A DNA stretch of 23,609 nt. Origin: a virus. Location of the stretch: positions 1-23,609 of the IMG/VR virus record IMGVR_UViG_3300044511_000041. One strand, 5' to 3'. Under the pieces are notes generated by a model that was not told the DNA's origin, did not search any database, and was given only the letters and a program-made list of their open reading frames with translations. Made by a program: the position numbers and the translations under genes. Of this stretch, positions 1 through 8,384 are shown piece after piece (the stretch's first letter is position 1; every line of letters starts with the position of its first letter).

Positions 1-1111
1 CGGTCGAAAGGGCGTCACCGGCTTTGCCGTTATTATAGATAAAATTATCTTCAAAGAAATTCCCACCGGTCTTATCGCCGTAGGTCTGAATCCCATAGTG
101 GATAAAATCATGGACTAGGCAACTCTCAACTGTGGCACGGCTATCGGCAGTATTCCCCGATCCTGAATCATTTACAAGAAACACCCCGCTTTGGAACGAA
201 TCGTCAATCTGAGCACTATTCCCGGCTTTATTGCCATCCAGTTCGCAGTATCGAATGCCACCCCCGGACCCAGCTCCCAAGTTAATCCATGAGAACTGCC
301 CAGATTGGGTGCCATCTGCGGTAATAAACTTAGGCATCGCGCTTTTGTCGCCCAAAACCCATATATTTCCAGCTCGAAAATCAAACTGATATCCCCAAGG
401 GTTTTGCGCAGCCGCTACTCCAGACAAAGTGTAAGTGGCAGGACCGAAAAGAAAACTGATATTCGGAGTTGTTACCGGTCCCACCTTGGCTGTAAGAGTT
501 TGCGCCCCCTGATAGCCCCTGCAATCCACAGTGCCGCCAGTTGCAGGAAGAGACTGCCAAGCTGCATTTAAGGCCGCTGCCGTAGCCGTTGGCCCACTCC
601 ACCATTGGGGGAGGACGGATGCTACCACACCGGCCCCAAAAGTCACCGTCCCGCTTCCAGTGAACACCTGATAATTCCCTGCATCGAAGGGGCCGTTACA
701 GGTGAAGGTAGTGCCATTGGCCACGGTGATAGTAGCCCCTTTCGGGGCTTTAAGCTGAAGCGTCGCGGGGATAGTGAGACCCCCGCCTACTTGGGAAGTC
801 TGGGCAAGAGACAAGTCGCCAGCGGTAGCGCCGATAGCCGTGATTGTGGCGGAAAGAGAAGCCGAGGCCGTAATATCTACCGGCCCGTAAAAGACGTTGC
901 CGATCTGATCGGTAGACCGGACCAGAGGGGAGCCGTCCGACGCATACTGATTAGACGTATCGATAATGTCCCCAGAAATGCGGGGAGATAAGATATTACC
1001 CACGCGCTTCCAGAAATTAGCCGCTTTCTGAGCCTCACCGGGGGCAAGACTGAAGACAACGAATAAGGCGATAATCAGGGGCACCCAGGCCCATTTGAGA
1101 AGGCGTTTCAT
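1..1111 (-). CDS. Tailspike-like beta-helix protein with signal peptide (partial, runs off left edge)
   Basis: The frame is open from an ATG at 1111 to the window edge (370 codons, no stop), so the C-terminus is missing. AAGGAG lies 7 bases upstream and is formed by the last codons of the preceding gene. The protein starts with a Sec-type signal: basic MKRLLK, a hydrophobic core to about residue 22, and a likely cleavage after PGEA near residue 27. Residues about 180-210 (ATAAALNAAW, then GGTVDCRG) resemble the start of a Pectate_lyase_3 right-handed beta-helix. The last visible 100 residues have the short repeated Asn/Gly-rich strands of such helices (GGGIRYCELDGN, VESCLVHDF, FFEDNFIYNN). 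Its place after the ejection proteins matches the tailspike slot of P22. Binding or degradation of a surface polysaccharide is inferred. Catalytic residues cannot be assigned without the C-terminus. Confidence 0.8.
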   Translation of the reverse strand, partial: MKRLLKWAWVPLIIALFVVFSLAPGEAQKAANFWKRVGNILSPRISGDIIDTSNQYASDGSPLVRSTDQIGNVFYGPVDITASASLSATITAIGATAGDLSLAQTSQVGGGLTIPATLQLKAPKGATITVANGTTFTCNGPFDAGNYQVFTGSGTVTFGAGVVASVLPQWWSGPTATAAALNAAWQSLPATGGTVDCRGYQGAQTLTAKVGPVTTPNISFLFGPATYTLSGVAAAQNPWGYQFDFRAGNIWVLGDKSAMPKFITADGTQSGQFSWINLGAGSGGGIRYCELDGNKAGNSAQIDDSFQSGVFLVNDSGSGNTADSRATVESCLVHDFIHYGIQTYGDKTGGNFFEDNFIYNNGKAGDALST

Positions 1112-1115
1112 ATCC

Positions 1116-1562
1116 CTACTCCTTAAACCGTAGAATCATCTTGACGGTGAATATCTTGCTATTGCCAACATTAGCCGCATAGGGGATAATGCGGCGGTTC
1201 AGCAAGTCAAATGTAACCCCGCTGACTTCATCCAGGGGAGTCCCAATCTTAGTGTTTACGTTTGATAGGTTGTCGCCCATACCGCCCAGATAGTCGATAC
1301 CGGAGTTATCAGCATCCCGCATTTCCAAATCATAGAGGTCTGTAGGCTGATCGCCCCCTGTCCCCGGAACAATGGTCACGGTTCCAATCTGGCCGGTAAA
1401 AGGCGAGGAATGTTTATATCTGGTAGTATCTCCCGGCTGCGTGATCGTCGGGCTGCTGAGTTCCGGGGAACCGCCAGCAGCGGCAGTAGTGCATACCCAG
1501 GTCAACTCAACAGACTTGCCGTCCTGGGCTTCCTTAAAAGAAAATACCGCTGAACCTGCCAT
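1116..1562 (-). CDS. Unknown 148-residue beta-rich protein between two tailspike-like genes
   Basis: I do not recognise this family. I chose the ATG at 1562 because AGGAGG (1571-1576) is 8 bases upstream of it, while the alternative ATG at 1568 is only 2 bases away. The protein has no signal peptide or membrane segment. It is rich in Thr, Gly and Ser and has alternating hydrophobic patterns (SAVFSFKEAQ, GTVTIVPGTGG, FTVKMILRFKE), which suggests a compact beta domain. It sits between two tailspike-like genes with gaps of 4 and 12 bases, and its last codons make the ribosome binding site of the next gene, so the three are co-translated. A chaperone, adaptor or minor tail protein would fit the position, but the sequence does not show which. 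Confidence 0.75.
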   Translation of the reverse strand: MAGSAVFSFKEAQDGKSVELTWVCTTAAAGGSPELSSPTITQPGDTTRYKHSSPFTGQIGTVTIVPGTGGDQPTDLYDLEMRDADNSGIDYLGGMGDNLSNVNTKIGTPLDEVSGVTFDLLNRRIIPYAANVGNSKIFTVKMILRFKE

Positions 1563-1574
1563 TGTCATATCCTC

Positions 1575-3839
1575 CTATGAAGTAGGCGCTGTAATATCGA
1601 TAAAGAAAATAGTCACCCGAACTCGCCCGGTATCTGCTGCCGGGGCTACGTTCGGAGTAATCCTAATCGCTTGGGCCGTACCATTGTTATATGGACAGTT
1701 AGCCGTGCCTTTATTAGTTGTGCCCGCAGCAGTCGAGACGCTAGCTCCGGTATTAAACGTCGTACCGCTGGTAGCCCCGGTCACGGTAAAAGTAGCCGCG
1801 GTGGGAATGACCGTAGTCACCCGTACTGCTACGCCCAGGACCATCGCATTTGCCGGGATGGTGATGGTAGTATCTGTTGTAGCTGCCGCTGCGATAGTAG
1901 TTAACTCGGTTGCAGCCTTAATGCTCACTTCCTGTCCATTAAGACGTGTTACTTTAGAACTTTGCCCTGCCTCCACGTTTCGAGCCGCAATTACATCTTG
2001 AGAGGCGTTAAAGCTATAGCTCCAGAAGCCATTGTAAGCATCGATAATCGTGTTTGGATTATTATTGTATGTAGCAGGATTATAATCATGCGTCCGTACA
2101 ATCTTAGTCACATCCGCAGGCACCACACCTGCCGATACAACGATAGTAGTATTCACGCCCCCGAAAGTGCTGTCAGAAGCACACGTTGACCAATATATTT
2201 GACCATCTGCTCCAAGGAACATCACCTTATAATCTTTGAGAAATTTGCTGGTCTGGTCCCCGGATACCGTAACCGTAGTCGCATTGACATAGGTCGCTGT
2301 GAATTGCTGGTTATAATTGGGCACCAGCATGTTAGCCAGGCTGAAATCGCGGGGCGTCGTGCCGTACATCTTGAGAATGCCCCGTAACGATGTATGAGAC
2401 CAGAGGACAATAGGAATATGAAGGGTATCATCAATCCCTTCCATCCATAGGTGATCTAAGCTAATTGCCCGGTGCGGTTCTCCTACCGCAGCATCGCCAA
2501 ACATGAAAGCTACGCCGCTTCCGCCCGTACCATTCTTCAGTACGGGACTACTGACCGCATTCCATGCCTTGCAGAGAGTAACCTTGAAATCTTTGACCGC
2601 ATGGAAGGTGCCCAGACGCTTCATGGTCCCCCGCCAGTGACATTGCGTAAAATGCAGGCTATTGTCTGATGCAGTACCCCCGGTCCATTGGAAATAATAA
2701 GCCCCGGTGGAGGCATTACAGTCCCGCATGTCTACGCCGTCGAATTTAATATCATAAGCCCTGGCGGGCGTCCCAGAGTTAGTTACATGGTGAAAACCGA
2801 TCTGAGTCGTAGCTGGATTATGCCAGACAGTAATATCTTTAAGCCGCAGCCGGATAAATTCATGGGCAGAATAGAACCATTTAATATTATTGGCATTGGC
2901 GGACATATCCACGGTATAGTCGCTATCGTAGTCCCGCATGTTGAAGTCGGTTGATCCGCTGTATATATCCTCATAGCTGGTGAATAAATCCACGGCCCCG
3001 GTGGGCTTTAGGATGGTAGAAGGGCCGGAACCTTTCAACCCCACCAGTTTATGGCGGTTTACCGTAGAGGCGTTAAAACGAAAAGTACCCGTGCTGAGTT
3101 TTACCCAGCCGTATTTACCGCCGTTCTTCACTGCCAACATAGAGGCATTGAGAGCCGCTGCATTATCCGTGGAATCGTCGCCGATGCACCCCAGCCATTC
3201 CCCCCAGGGCTGCGTAATATTGGAATAAGTAATCGCCGCTGTACCCTGGAGATTGAATACCTTGTAAGGGCCAGCAATCTCGCCGACAGAACCAATAGTT
3301 AAAGATGTAGCCGTAGGGACCGTGATAAGGCCGGAGGCTGATCCCCGCGTAACCCATAACTGAATATTTGCAGGAATATTGGAAGTGAGCGTAACCGCCT
3401 GATCTACGATTAATGTCTTGTAAGCTGCGCCGATGGTGGCTATGGCCCCGTCAATATCGCTTCCGGCCAGGACTACGTTAGTAGAAGTAACCCACTCGAC
3501 ACCGTTGATATTGTCCACCGGCCAGCCGGAGACTGCGCCGTCTGTATTGGTCTTGAGGTTCCACTTATAGGAGCCGGAGCAGTAGAACAGGGCCTCGCCG
3601 TTAGAATCTAATATTACCGGGTTGCTGGCGGGCGTAGTCAATCCCTGATCCGTGTAGACCGCTTTTGGGGTGCTGGTCCCCGCTGCATAGGTATAGAGCT
3701 TGTACCCGGAAGCAGGCGATCCGTCTGCTTTCTTGTAGGAAAACTTAGGGTAAGTCCCTACCCGGACGGCTTGGGAAACCCCGGCCAGAGCCAGGATAAC
3801 CAGGGCAATCAAAGGAATTAACAAGCGCCGGTAATTCAT
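1575..3839 (-). CDS. Tailspike / tail fibre protein with beta-helix domain and signal peptide
   Basis: 754 residues. AAGGAG lies 8 bases before the ATG. Residues 1-24 form a Sec-type signal (basic MNYRR, hydrophobic core, VSQA cleavage site). Residues about 30-110 (FSYKKADGSPASGYKLYTY, then PVILDSNGEALFY) resemble the head-binding or adaptor domains at the N-terminus of P22-type tailspikes. At about residue 215, GDDSTDNAAALNAS followed by KLSTGTFRF matches the start of Pectate_lyase_3 beta-helices. The last 110 residues (TTDTTITIPANAMVLGVAV, then RVRVTIFFIDITAPTS) form a separate beta domain of a kind I associate with phage tail protein C-termini, possibly for trimerisation. It lies after the gp16-like gene, the tailspike position. 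Host polysaccharide binding or cleavage is inferred. The signal peptide is unexpected in a virion protein. Confidence 0.85.
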   Translation of the reverse strand: MNYRRLLIPLIALVILALAGVSQAVRVGTYPKFSYKKADGSPASGYKLYTYAAGTSTPKAVYTDQGLTTPASNPVILDSNGEALFYCSGSYKWNLKTNTDGAVSGWPVDNINGVEWVTSTNVVLAGSDIDGAIATIGAAYKTLIVDQAVTLTSNIPANIQLWVTRGSASGLITVPTATSLTIGSVGEIAGPYKVFNLQGTAAITYSNITQPWGEWLGCIGDDSTDNAAALNASMLAVKNGGKYGWVKLSTGTFRFNASTVNRHKLVGLKGSGPSTILKPTGAVDLFTSYEDIYSGSTDFNMRDYDSDYTVDMSANANNIKWFYSAHEFIRLRLKDITVWHNPATTQIGFHHVTNSGTPARAYDIKFDGVDMRDCNASTGAYYFQWTGGTASDNSLHFTQCHWRGTMKRLGTFHAVKDFKVTLCKAWNAVSSPVLKNGTGGSGVAFMFGDAAVGEPHRAISLDHLWMEGIDDTLHIPIVLWSHTSLRGILKMYGTTPRDFSLANMLVPNYNQQFTATYVNATTVTVSGDQTSKFLKDYKVMFLGADGQIYWSTCASDSTFGGVNTTIVVSAGVVPADVTKIVRTHDYNPATYNNNPNTIIDAYNGFWSYSFNASQDVIAARNVEAGQSSKVTRLNGQEVSIKAATELTTIAAAATTDTTITIPANAMVLGVAVRVTTVIPTAATFTVTGATSGTTFNTGASVSTAAGTTNKGTANCPYNNGTAQAIRITPNVAPAADTGRVRVTIFFIDITAPTS

Positions 3840-3851
3840 TGATAATACTCC

Positions 3852-3880
3852 TTGCTTTTTGGGGAAAGAATATTTATTTT
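3852..3880 (+). promoter_or_regulatory. Weak candidate plus-strand promoter in the tailspike/ejection gene gap
   Basis: TTGCTT (3852-3857) is followed after 17 bases by TATTTT (3875-3880). A start site 7-8 bases later would fall on the ATG of the small plus-strand frame at 3888, giving a leaderless message. The match is only partial (4 of 6 in both boxes), and the gap is AT-rich enough to produce this by chance. Confidence 0.22.
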
Positions 3881-3887
3881 CTCAGTT

Positions 3888-3986
3888 ATGAAAATTCTGC
3901 TTATCATTTTCGCCATTTTGTGGGCCTTAAACCTTATTGGGGATGTTTGGCGATCTTTTGACCTCGCCGATTACCCAAAAAATTAA
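3888..3986 (+). CDS. Possible 32-residue membrane protein on the opposite strand
   Basis: This is a 32-codon frame in the only sizeable gap of the tail block, and the only plausible gene on the plus strand. The product starts MKILLIIFAILWALNLI, a single membrane segment, followed by a short polar tail (DVWRSFDLADYPKN). No well-spaced ribosome binding site is present; a purine run (GGGGAAAGAA) ends 17 bases upstream. A weak promoter-like pair would start the message at or next to the ATG. The last codons overlap the end of the convergent gp16-like gene by 4 bases. Small single-pass proteins of phages include holin-like and exclusion proteins, but nothing here identifies one. It could be a chance frame. 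Confidence 0.28.
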   Translation: MKILLIIFAILWALNLIGDVWRSFDLADYPKN

Positions 3987-5587
3987 GGCTCCTCCGGCAA
4001 ATTTAGCGGTTTACCCGCAATATTTGAACGGGTTAGCCTATGGGCACGGTCTAAACCTATGGCCAAACGTGCTTTAACTATAGGTGAGTCTAAAACTCGT
4101 TTCACCAAAAACATCAACCCTGCTCCTTCCACGGTGCCCTGTGCCGCTCCGCCCACGCCGCCTGCCACAATATCGCCTAATCTGATTACCTCGTAATTCC
4201 TGATCCGGTGAACCGATCTCTCTAAGACTTCATTAAGATTGATTTTATCCGCCCAATCCTTATTAAGCCGTTGAAGTTCCGGAAACTGCTTTTCAAGTTC
4301 TTCTTTCAGGCCCCGCGCCAAGGTTTTATCAAATTCTCTTGACAAATTAGTCATTTCACCATAGGCATCTTTCTGAACCTGATATAGACGTTTTTTCATG
4401 GTCTGCGCCACATCTACGGGGATAGTTTGACCTCGATATTGCATTATCCCTGCCTTAGCTTCATCTATTTTCTGAAGGTATCCGGTAGGATCGGGCATAC
4501 CCCTATAGTAATCCTTCAAATCTTCAAGTCTGCTTGCCGCTTTTTCAAAATCTATTACTTTCCCGGCCTTAGCTCCTTCATCTATCATCTTGTCTATGTC
4601 GGTGCCGATCCGGGCGCCTTCTTTTTCAAGTCTGGCAAGAGACGCCTTATTAGGCAAATATGCCCCTTCTATGCCGGTCTGGACTACCCGGTTACGAATA
4701 TCGGCAGGCACGGAAGGAGGGATTTTTAGCGCACTCTCGTAAAGGTGAGGGGCCAGTTTGCTTCCGGCCCACTCCCCCACTATTGAGGGAACTTTTCCAA
4801 GTAATCTTAAATATCCTGGTGCCGCGGCCAAGGAACCGACAAGCGCCGCCCCACCAGTAATCATCTCCTTTTCCTCTTCCGTGGCTTTTGGAAAGGATAG
4901 GTCAAGAAGGGGCCTGATAGTTTTCTGGCTTGCAGTTTTCATCAACCATTCCAGAGGCACAAAAGGAGCGTTTGCGATTCCCCCGGCAATCTTAGCGGCT
5001 GGTCCTGCCCCTTCTGAAAACATAGATAGAGATTCAGAAGTCGGATCGCTCAAAGACGGTTCGGGGGGGGCTTGCAGAGATTGAGCATCAATCCCTGCCA
5101 ATTCCTGGCTAAAGTCCTTGGTAATGACCGAAGACCCAATGGAATTTAGCTCAGACATAAAATCTGGTTTTGCAGCTCCGGCCCGAACAGTCATTTCCTT
5201 ATTCAAATCCCGCCTTTCAATATGCCAAGGTTCGTTCTTGCCGCTCTTTCCTTGTCCTAACATGGGCCGATGAAAACCGTATTTTTCCAAAAGTCCCATA
5301 TTGGCAAGTTCGTTAGCCTGATCTGTGTCTAAATCCATAGCCATGCCTATCTCATGGCGAGAAGTGCCGGGGGGAGCCGCCAAGCTCGGTTTGGTTCGGT
5401 AGGCTTCCGCCTGAGTATCATAAGACCGCCAGGCATCACCGATTTTTAGTTCTTTTCCGGTTTGGGAAAAGTAATCATGAGCCATTTCATCAAATGAAGA
5501 CATGAAATCGGTATCCATGCCCACCAAATTTGCCTGACCGACATAAGGGGAGCCAGCATAAGCTAATTCTTGTAAGAATTTAGACAC
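3983..5587 (-). CDS. gp16-like ejection protein with N-terminal M15-type peptidoglycan peptidase
   Basis: 534 residues. The start is GTG, directly after the TAA of the preceding gene (TAAGTG), with a GTGGGG-like binding site about 10 bases upstream. Residues about 45-125 carry the VanY/M15 metallopeptidase signature: DAWRSYDTQAEAYRT, then SRHEIGMAMDLD with H78 and D85, then EPWHIE with E119 and H122. H78, D85 and H122 are the expected zinc ligands and E119 the catalytic acid. The remaining about 400 residues are Ala/Gly-rich and helical, with charged helical stretches around residues 320-450 and hydrophobic segments near 240-270 and 460-490. This is the third ejection-protein slot, held by gp16 in P22 (about 609 residues). 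It probably enters the host envelope with the DNA and locally cuts cross-linking peptides of peptidoglycan. The peptidase is seen directly; the ejection role is inferred from position. Confidence 0.82.
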   Translation of the reverse strand: MSKFLQELAYAGSPYVGQANLVGMDTDFMSSFDEMAHDYFSQTGKELKIGDAWRSYDTQAEAYRTKPSLAAPPGTSRHEIGMAMDLDTDQANELANMGLLEKYGFHRPMLGQGKSGKNEPWHIERRDLNKEMTVRAGAAKPDFMSELNSIGSSVITKDFSQELAGIDAQSLQAPPEPSLSDPTSESLSMFSEGAGPAAKIAGGIANAPFVPLEWLMKTASQKTIRPLLDLSFPKATEEEKEMITGGAALVGSLAAAPGYLRLLGKVPSIVGEWAGSKLAPHLYESALKIPPSVPADIRNRVVQTGIEGAYLPNKASLARLEKEGARIGTDIDKMIDEGAKAGKVIDFEKAASRLEDLKDYYRGMPDPTGYLQKIDEAKAGIMQYRGQTIPVDVAQTMKKRLYQVQKDAYGEMTNLSREFDKTLARGLKEELEKQFPELQRLNKDWADKINLNEVLERSVHRIRNYEVIRLGDIVAGGVGGAAQGTVEGAGLMFLVKRVLDSPIVKARLAIGLDRAHRLTRSNIAGKPLNLPEEP

Positions 5588-7171
5588 TTATTCAATACCC
5601 CACTTTTTGCCTAATTCCTGCATTTGCTGCAATAATTTCTGCTTTTGCGGACTTTCCGACATTGCTTTGACTTGGGACAGTTTGGTATCGTAAGCCTGGC
5701 GTTCTTCAGAAGATAGTTTATTCGTTTCCCCTCCTTTTTTCCCTCCCCCAATAATATCCGGCCTTTGAACCTTGTTTTCCTTAACCAAATGGGGAAAAGC
5801 AGTAGAAAATTTATCATCAACATATTTCGTCACAGTATTTATATCGTTTTGAATACGTTGATGTTCCATATTAATCCCTTTGGCCCTATTTTCTAACTCC
5901 ATTTGCATAACAGCGCCAACATTCTTAAACTGGCTTTTGTTTAGCGTTGTATTGAGCAAATCCCAAACCTCTTTTCGGGCAGTATCGGACACCACGCCGC
6001 CCGCTCCGGTAGCACTAGTCATTACTTTGGCCCATTCATTGGCAGTCGGTCCCACTATCGCCTGAAATGCCTTAACATCTTGGTTCATTGGGACTTCTTG
6101 TCCCATGATTTTTCCTTGAAACCATTGCAGCCAGGCATTGGCAGCAGGGGAACCAAACCTATCTACACCTTCAGATAGTTTGTTTCCTAAATCAATATTC
6201 AGACGGGCATTATTGGTAAAGGCTTCGATTAATGCCTGTTGACCAGCGAGCCTTGTTTTTGCTGTATTCAATGCTTTGTAATTACTCTGAATACTTGCAA
6301 TGTCTTGTGTGTCAAAACCGGCATTATAAGCCATGTCAGCAACTTTGCCTTTTTCTAGTCCCCGGAATGATGTCATAGATTTAGCGCCTAATATCCACGC
6401 TTTAGCATTCATCAATGTAGCACCTTCCGGCGTGGAAATACCTAATGCTGCCGCATCCTTGGGAACTGCTCCAGGAAATGGAGGCGAGTTTTTATCTCCG
6501 TAAGCCCACCTTGCAGAATTGTCGGGGTCTATATATAAGATTTTATCTTCCTTATGTTTCGGCCCCCCCAGGCCCGGAATCAGACTAAAGCTCTTATCGG
6601 GGGGAGCTAAGGGGTCAAACACCCCACCCACTTCCGTTTCACCGACTTGCCCGGTCTTAAACTGCGGCAATCCATGCCCCTTCATTCGCATCACAGCCGC
6701 ACTTGCCCGATCTGTAAACCCTTCATCATATTCTGAAGGTAGAACCAATTCTAAAAGTGGAACTGATTGCACTAATCCTGCCCGGAGTTTAGGATAAAGC
6801 ATTGCAGCCTGGGGATTGCCTTTAAGTGCTTGAAGTTGCTGGACACCAAATTCATAGAGTTTAGGATTATCCAAGGCACTTTTTCGCAAGGCTTCTTGGC
6901 GAGCACCTAACATATTAACCACCGCCAGGGCCTTGTTTGGATCGGCCTTAGCTACTTCCGCCATGCCCGGCTGCGTAGGGCCTTTAGTGAAATCCAATCC
7001 CTGCAAAGCCTGCCCTAATGCCGCTTCTTGCGCCCGCTGCCGTCTCAGTTCGGTAATCCGTTCCCGGCGCAGTTCACCCTCAGCCTCGCGGTCCTGAAGA
7101 GTAGCCATGAGCATTAGCATATTTAAAGGGTTCGTCTGCTGCTGCGGCGGAATTAAAGGAGGTACTGGCAT
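5588..7171 (-). CDS. gp20-like DNA ejection protein (internal virion protein)
   Basis: 527 residues, long and mostly helical. It has a Pro/Gln-rich start (MPVPPLIPPQQQ), a highly charged helix at about 27-50 (REAEGELRRERITELRRQR) and a Lys/Gln-rich helical end (QKQKLLQQMQELGKKWGIE). No signal peptide, membrane segment or enzyme motif is visible. It starts 2 bases after the gp7-like gene and its stop codon abuts the start of the gp16-like gene. It therefore occupies the middle slot of the P22 series gp7-gp20-gp16, and its length is close to P22 gp20 (about 471). In P22 these proteins leave the capsid during infection and form a conduit across the envelope. Ejection proteins diverge fast, so the call rests on synteny and composition rather than a motif. 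Confidence 0.65.
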   Translation of the reverse strand: MPVPPLIPPQQQTNPLNMLMLMATLQDREAEGELRRERITELRRQRAQEAALGQALQGLDFTKGPTQPGMAEVAKADPNKALAVVNMLGARQEALRKSALDNPKLYEFGVQQLQALKGNPQAAMLYPKLRAGLVQSVPLLELVLPSEYDEGFTDRASAAVMRMKGHGLPQFKTGQVGETEVGGVFDPLAPPDKSFSLIPGLGGPKHKEDKILYIDPDNSARWAYGDKNSPPFPGAVPKDAAALGISTPEGATLMNAKAWILGAKSMTSFRGLEKGKVADMAYNAGFDTQDIASIQSNYKALNTAKTRLAGQQALIEAFTNNARLNIDLGNKLSEGVDRFGSPAANAWLQWFQGKIMGQEVPMNQDVKAFQAIVGPTANEWAKVMTSATGAGGVVSDTARKEVWDLLNTTLNKSQFKNVGAVMQMELENRAKGINMEHQRIQNDINTVTKYVDDKFSTAFPHLVKENKVQRPDIIGGGKKGGETNKLSSEERQAYDTKLSQVKAMSESPQKQKLLQQMQELGKKWGIE

Positions 7172-7173
7172 CT

Positions 7174-7908
7174 TTAATATCCTCCTGAACTATACATCCA
7201 ATCGTAAAAGTCATTTGAACCTATAGGATAACCGGAAGACCCTATAGGATTTTGGCCACGGTTCATATACTGATAAAGGAACGGCATCATTAGCAGATTA
7301 TTAGAAATTCCGCCTAATGCCCCGCCCATAGCGTTAGCCTGGTTAATGTACCCGCTGGCCCTGGCTTGGCCTGCCTGGGATATATTATTGCCGATCATAG
7401 CGGCGTAATTAGCCCCAGTGTTGGCGCTGCTTTGGGCGGAAGTCTGGCCTAAACCCGCCAAAGACATATAAGGGTTCAATTTCTGATAAAACCGATTGAG
7501 ATAATTCTGGTAATCCCCGGTAGCAAAGTCTTGGGCATATTTTGTTAAGGCTTTAAGCGTCGGGCCGCTTTCTAACATCCCTCGCATAGCGGCATCTGAT
7601 TCCAGGGCGTTCATACCCTCCCGCAAACGGAAGGTATAATCGGGTGATTTTTTATAGGCCCACGGTCCCATAGGGCCTTCCCGAAGCCGATTTTGCAAGG
7701 CTTGCAAAGCCCAGGCACCTTTAGCCCGCCAGGGCTGCAAAAGTTTATTCGCACGGTTGAACATCCGCACTTGCATTCGAGTGGCATAATTCGCAGCGCG
7801 GGCTTGGGCGCGGGCAGCATTACCAGCGGCATCACTGCCCATGCACCCGCCAGCCAAAGAAGCGCCACCGCCCAATACCCCTCCCATAACCGGAGCAATC
7901 CAAGACAT
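7174..7908 (-). CDS. gp7-like DNA ejection protein
   Basis: 244 residues (P22 gp7 is about 229). The ATG overlaps the stop of the acetyltransferase gene by one base (TAATG). The N-terminus is Gly/Ala-rich and hydrophobic (SWIAPVMGGVLGGGASLAGG), then comes a basic helix at about 33-60 (ARAQARAANYATRMQVRMFNR), and the second half is Gln/Ala/Asn-rich with few charges. This is the usual make-up of phage DNA-transfer proteins that insert into membranes. It is the first of three ejection-type genes in the order known from P22. No catalytic motif is visible. The function is inferred from composition and order. Confidence 0.72.
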   Translation of the reverse strand: MSWIAPVMGGVLGGGASLAGGCMGSDAAGNAARAQARAANYATRMQVRMFNRANKLLQPWRAKGAWALQALQNRLREGPMGPWAYKKSPDYTFRLREGMNALESDAAMRGMLESGPTLKALTKYAQDFATGDYQNYLNRFYQKLNPYMSLAGLGQTSAQSSANTGANYAAMIGNNISQAGQARASGYINQANAMGGALGGISNNLLMMPFLYQYMNRGQNPIGSSGYPIGSNDFYDWMYSSGGY

Positions 7909-8384
7909 TAGCCCAACCTCCCCAGAAAAGTCCGTTGAAACGGTTCAAGGCCGTCTCCCCGGTACATTCTGGCGATAGCCTTGTCCCGTTTGTCAGGAAA
8001 GGCGCTCATTAAGATAAACTCAACTCCCTGCTCTTGGCCCCAGGCCCGTAATTGCTGGCGCAACATCTTTCCCGCTTCAGTTTTGCGATATTCCGGCAAA
8101 ACCCACCACCAGTGTTCAGTTAGGACGTATTGCGAATTGTCCAGAAACCAGGTTATTACGCTCCCGGCCACGGACCCGCAAAACTCGCCGTCTTTTTCAG
8201 CCACAAAACAGCAACGTAACCGGCCTTCCATAAGGGTATAGAGATGTTCACAAAAACGACCCGGATGAAAGTTTAGCCCCTTGCCTTCCAACTCCGCATA
8301 TTCGTAAAATTGCCGCCCGGAGTCCATGAGGTCCGGTATATCCCCGATTTCTGCGGGACGGATAAGAATGTCACTGGTCAACAT
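7908..8384 (-). CDS. GNAT-family N-acetyltransferase inside the tail cassette
   Basis: 158 residues. The ATG directly follows the preceding stop (TAGATG), and AGGA lies about 8 bases upstream. It has the GNAT layout: an N-terminal strand (ILIRPAEIGDIPDLMD), a central strand entering the acetyl-CoA loop (HWWWVLPEYRKTEAGKMLRQ, residues 91-110, where R100-K106 replaces the usual Q/RxxGxG/A), a following helix, and a C-terminal strand-helix (RMYRGDGLEPFQRTFLGRL). The substrate cannot be read. It sits between the fibre gene and the gp7-like gene and is translationally coupled to both, so it is made late. Acetylation of a virion protein or of a host target during assembly is possible. GNAT genes occur in phage structural blocks, but I know of no settled role. 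Confidence 0.8.
   Translation of the reverse strand: MLTSDILIRPAEIGDIPDLMDSGRQFYEYAELEGKGLNFHPGRFCEHLYTLMEGRLRCCFVAEKDGEFCGSVAGSVITWFLDNSQYVLTEHWWWVLPEYRKTEAGKMLRQQLRAWGQEQGVEFILMSAFPDKRDKAIARMYRGDGLEPFQRTFLGRLG

Noticed and set aside
1372-2001. Plus-strand open frame (209 codons) across two minus-strand genes
   Set aside because: It spans the boundary of two well-supported minus-strand genes, and its Val/Ala/Thr-rich product is typical of antisense to Thr/Gly-rich coding sequence.
3836-3916. 26-codon minus-strand frame ending in an ATGA overlap with the tailspike start
   Set aside because: The product is featureless, and the upstream binding site is weak. The overlap alone is not enough evidence.
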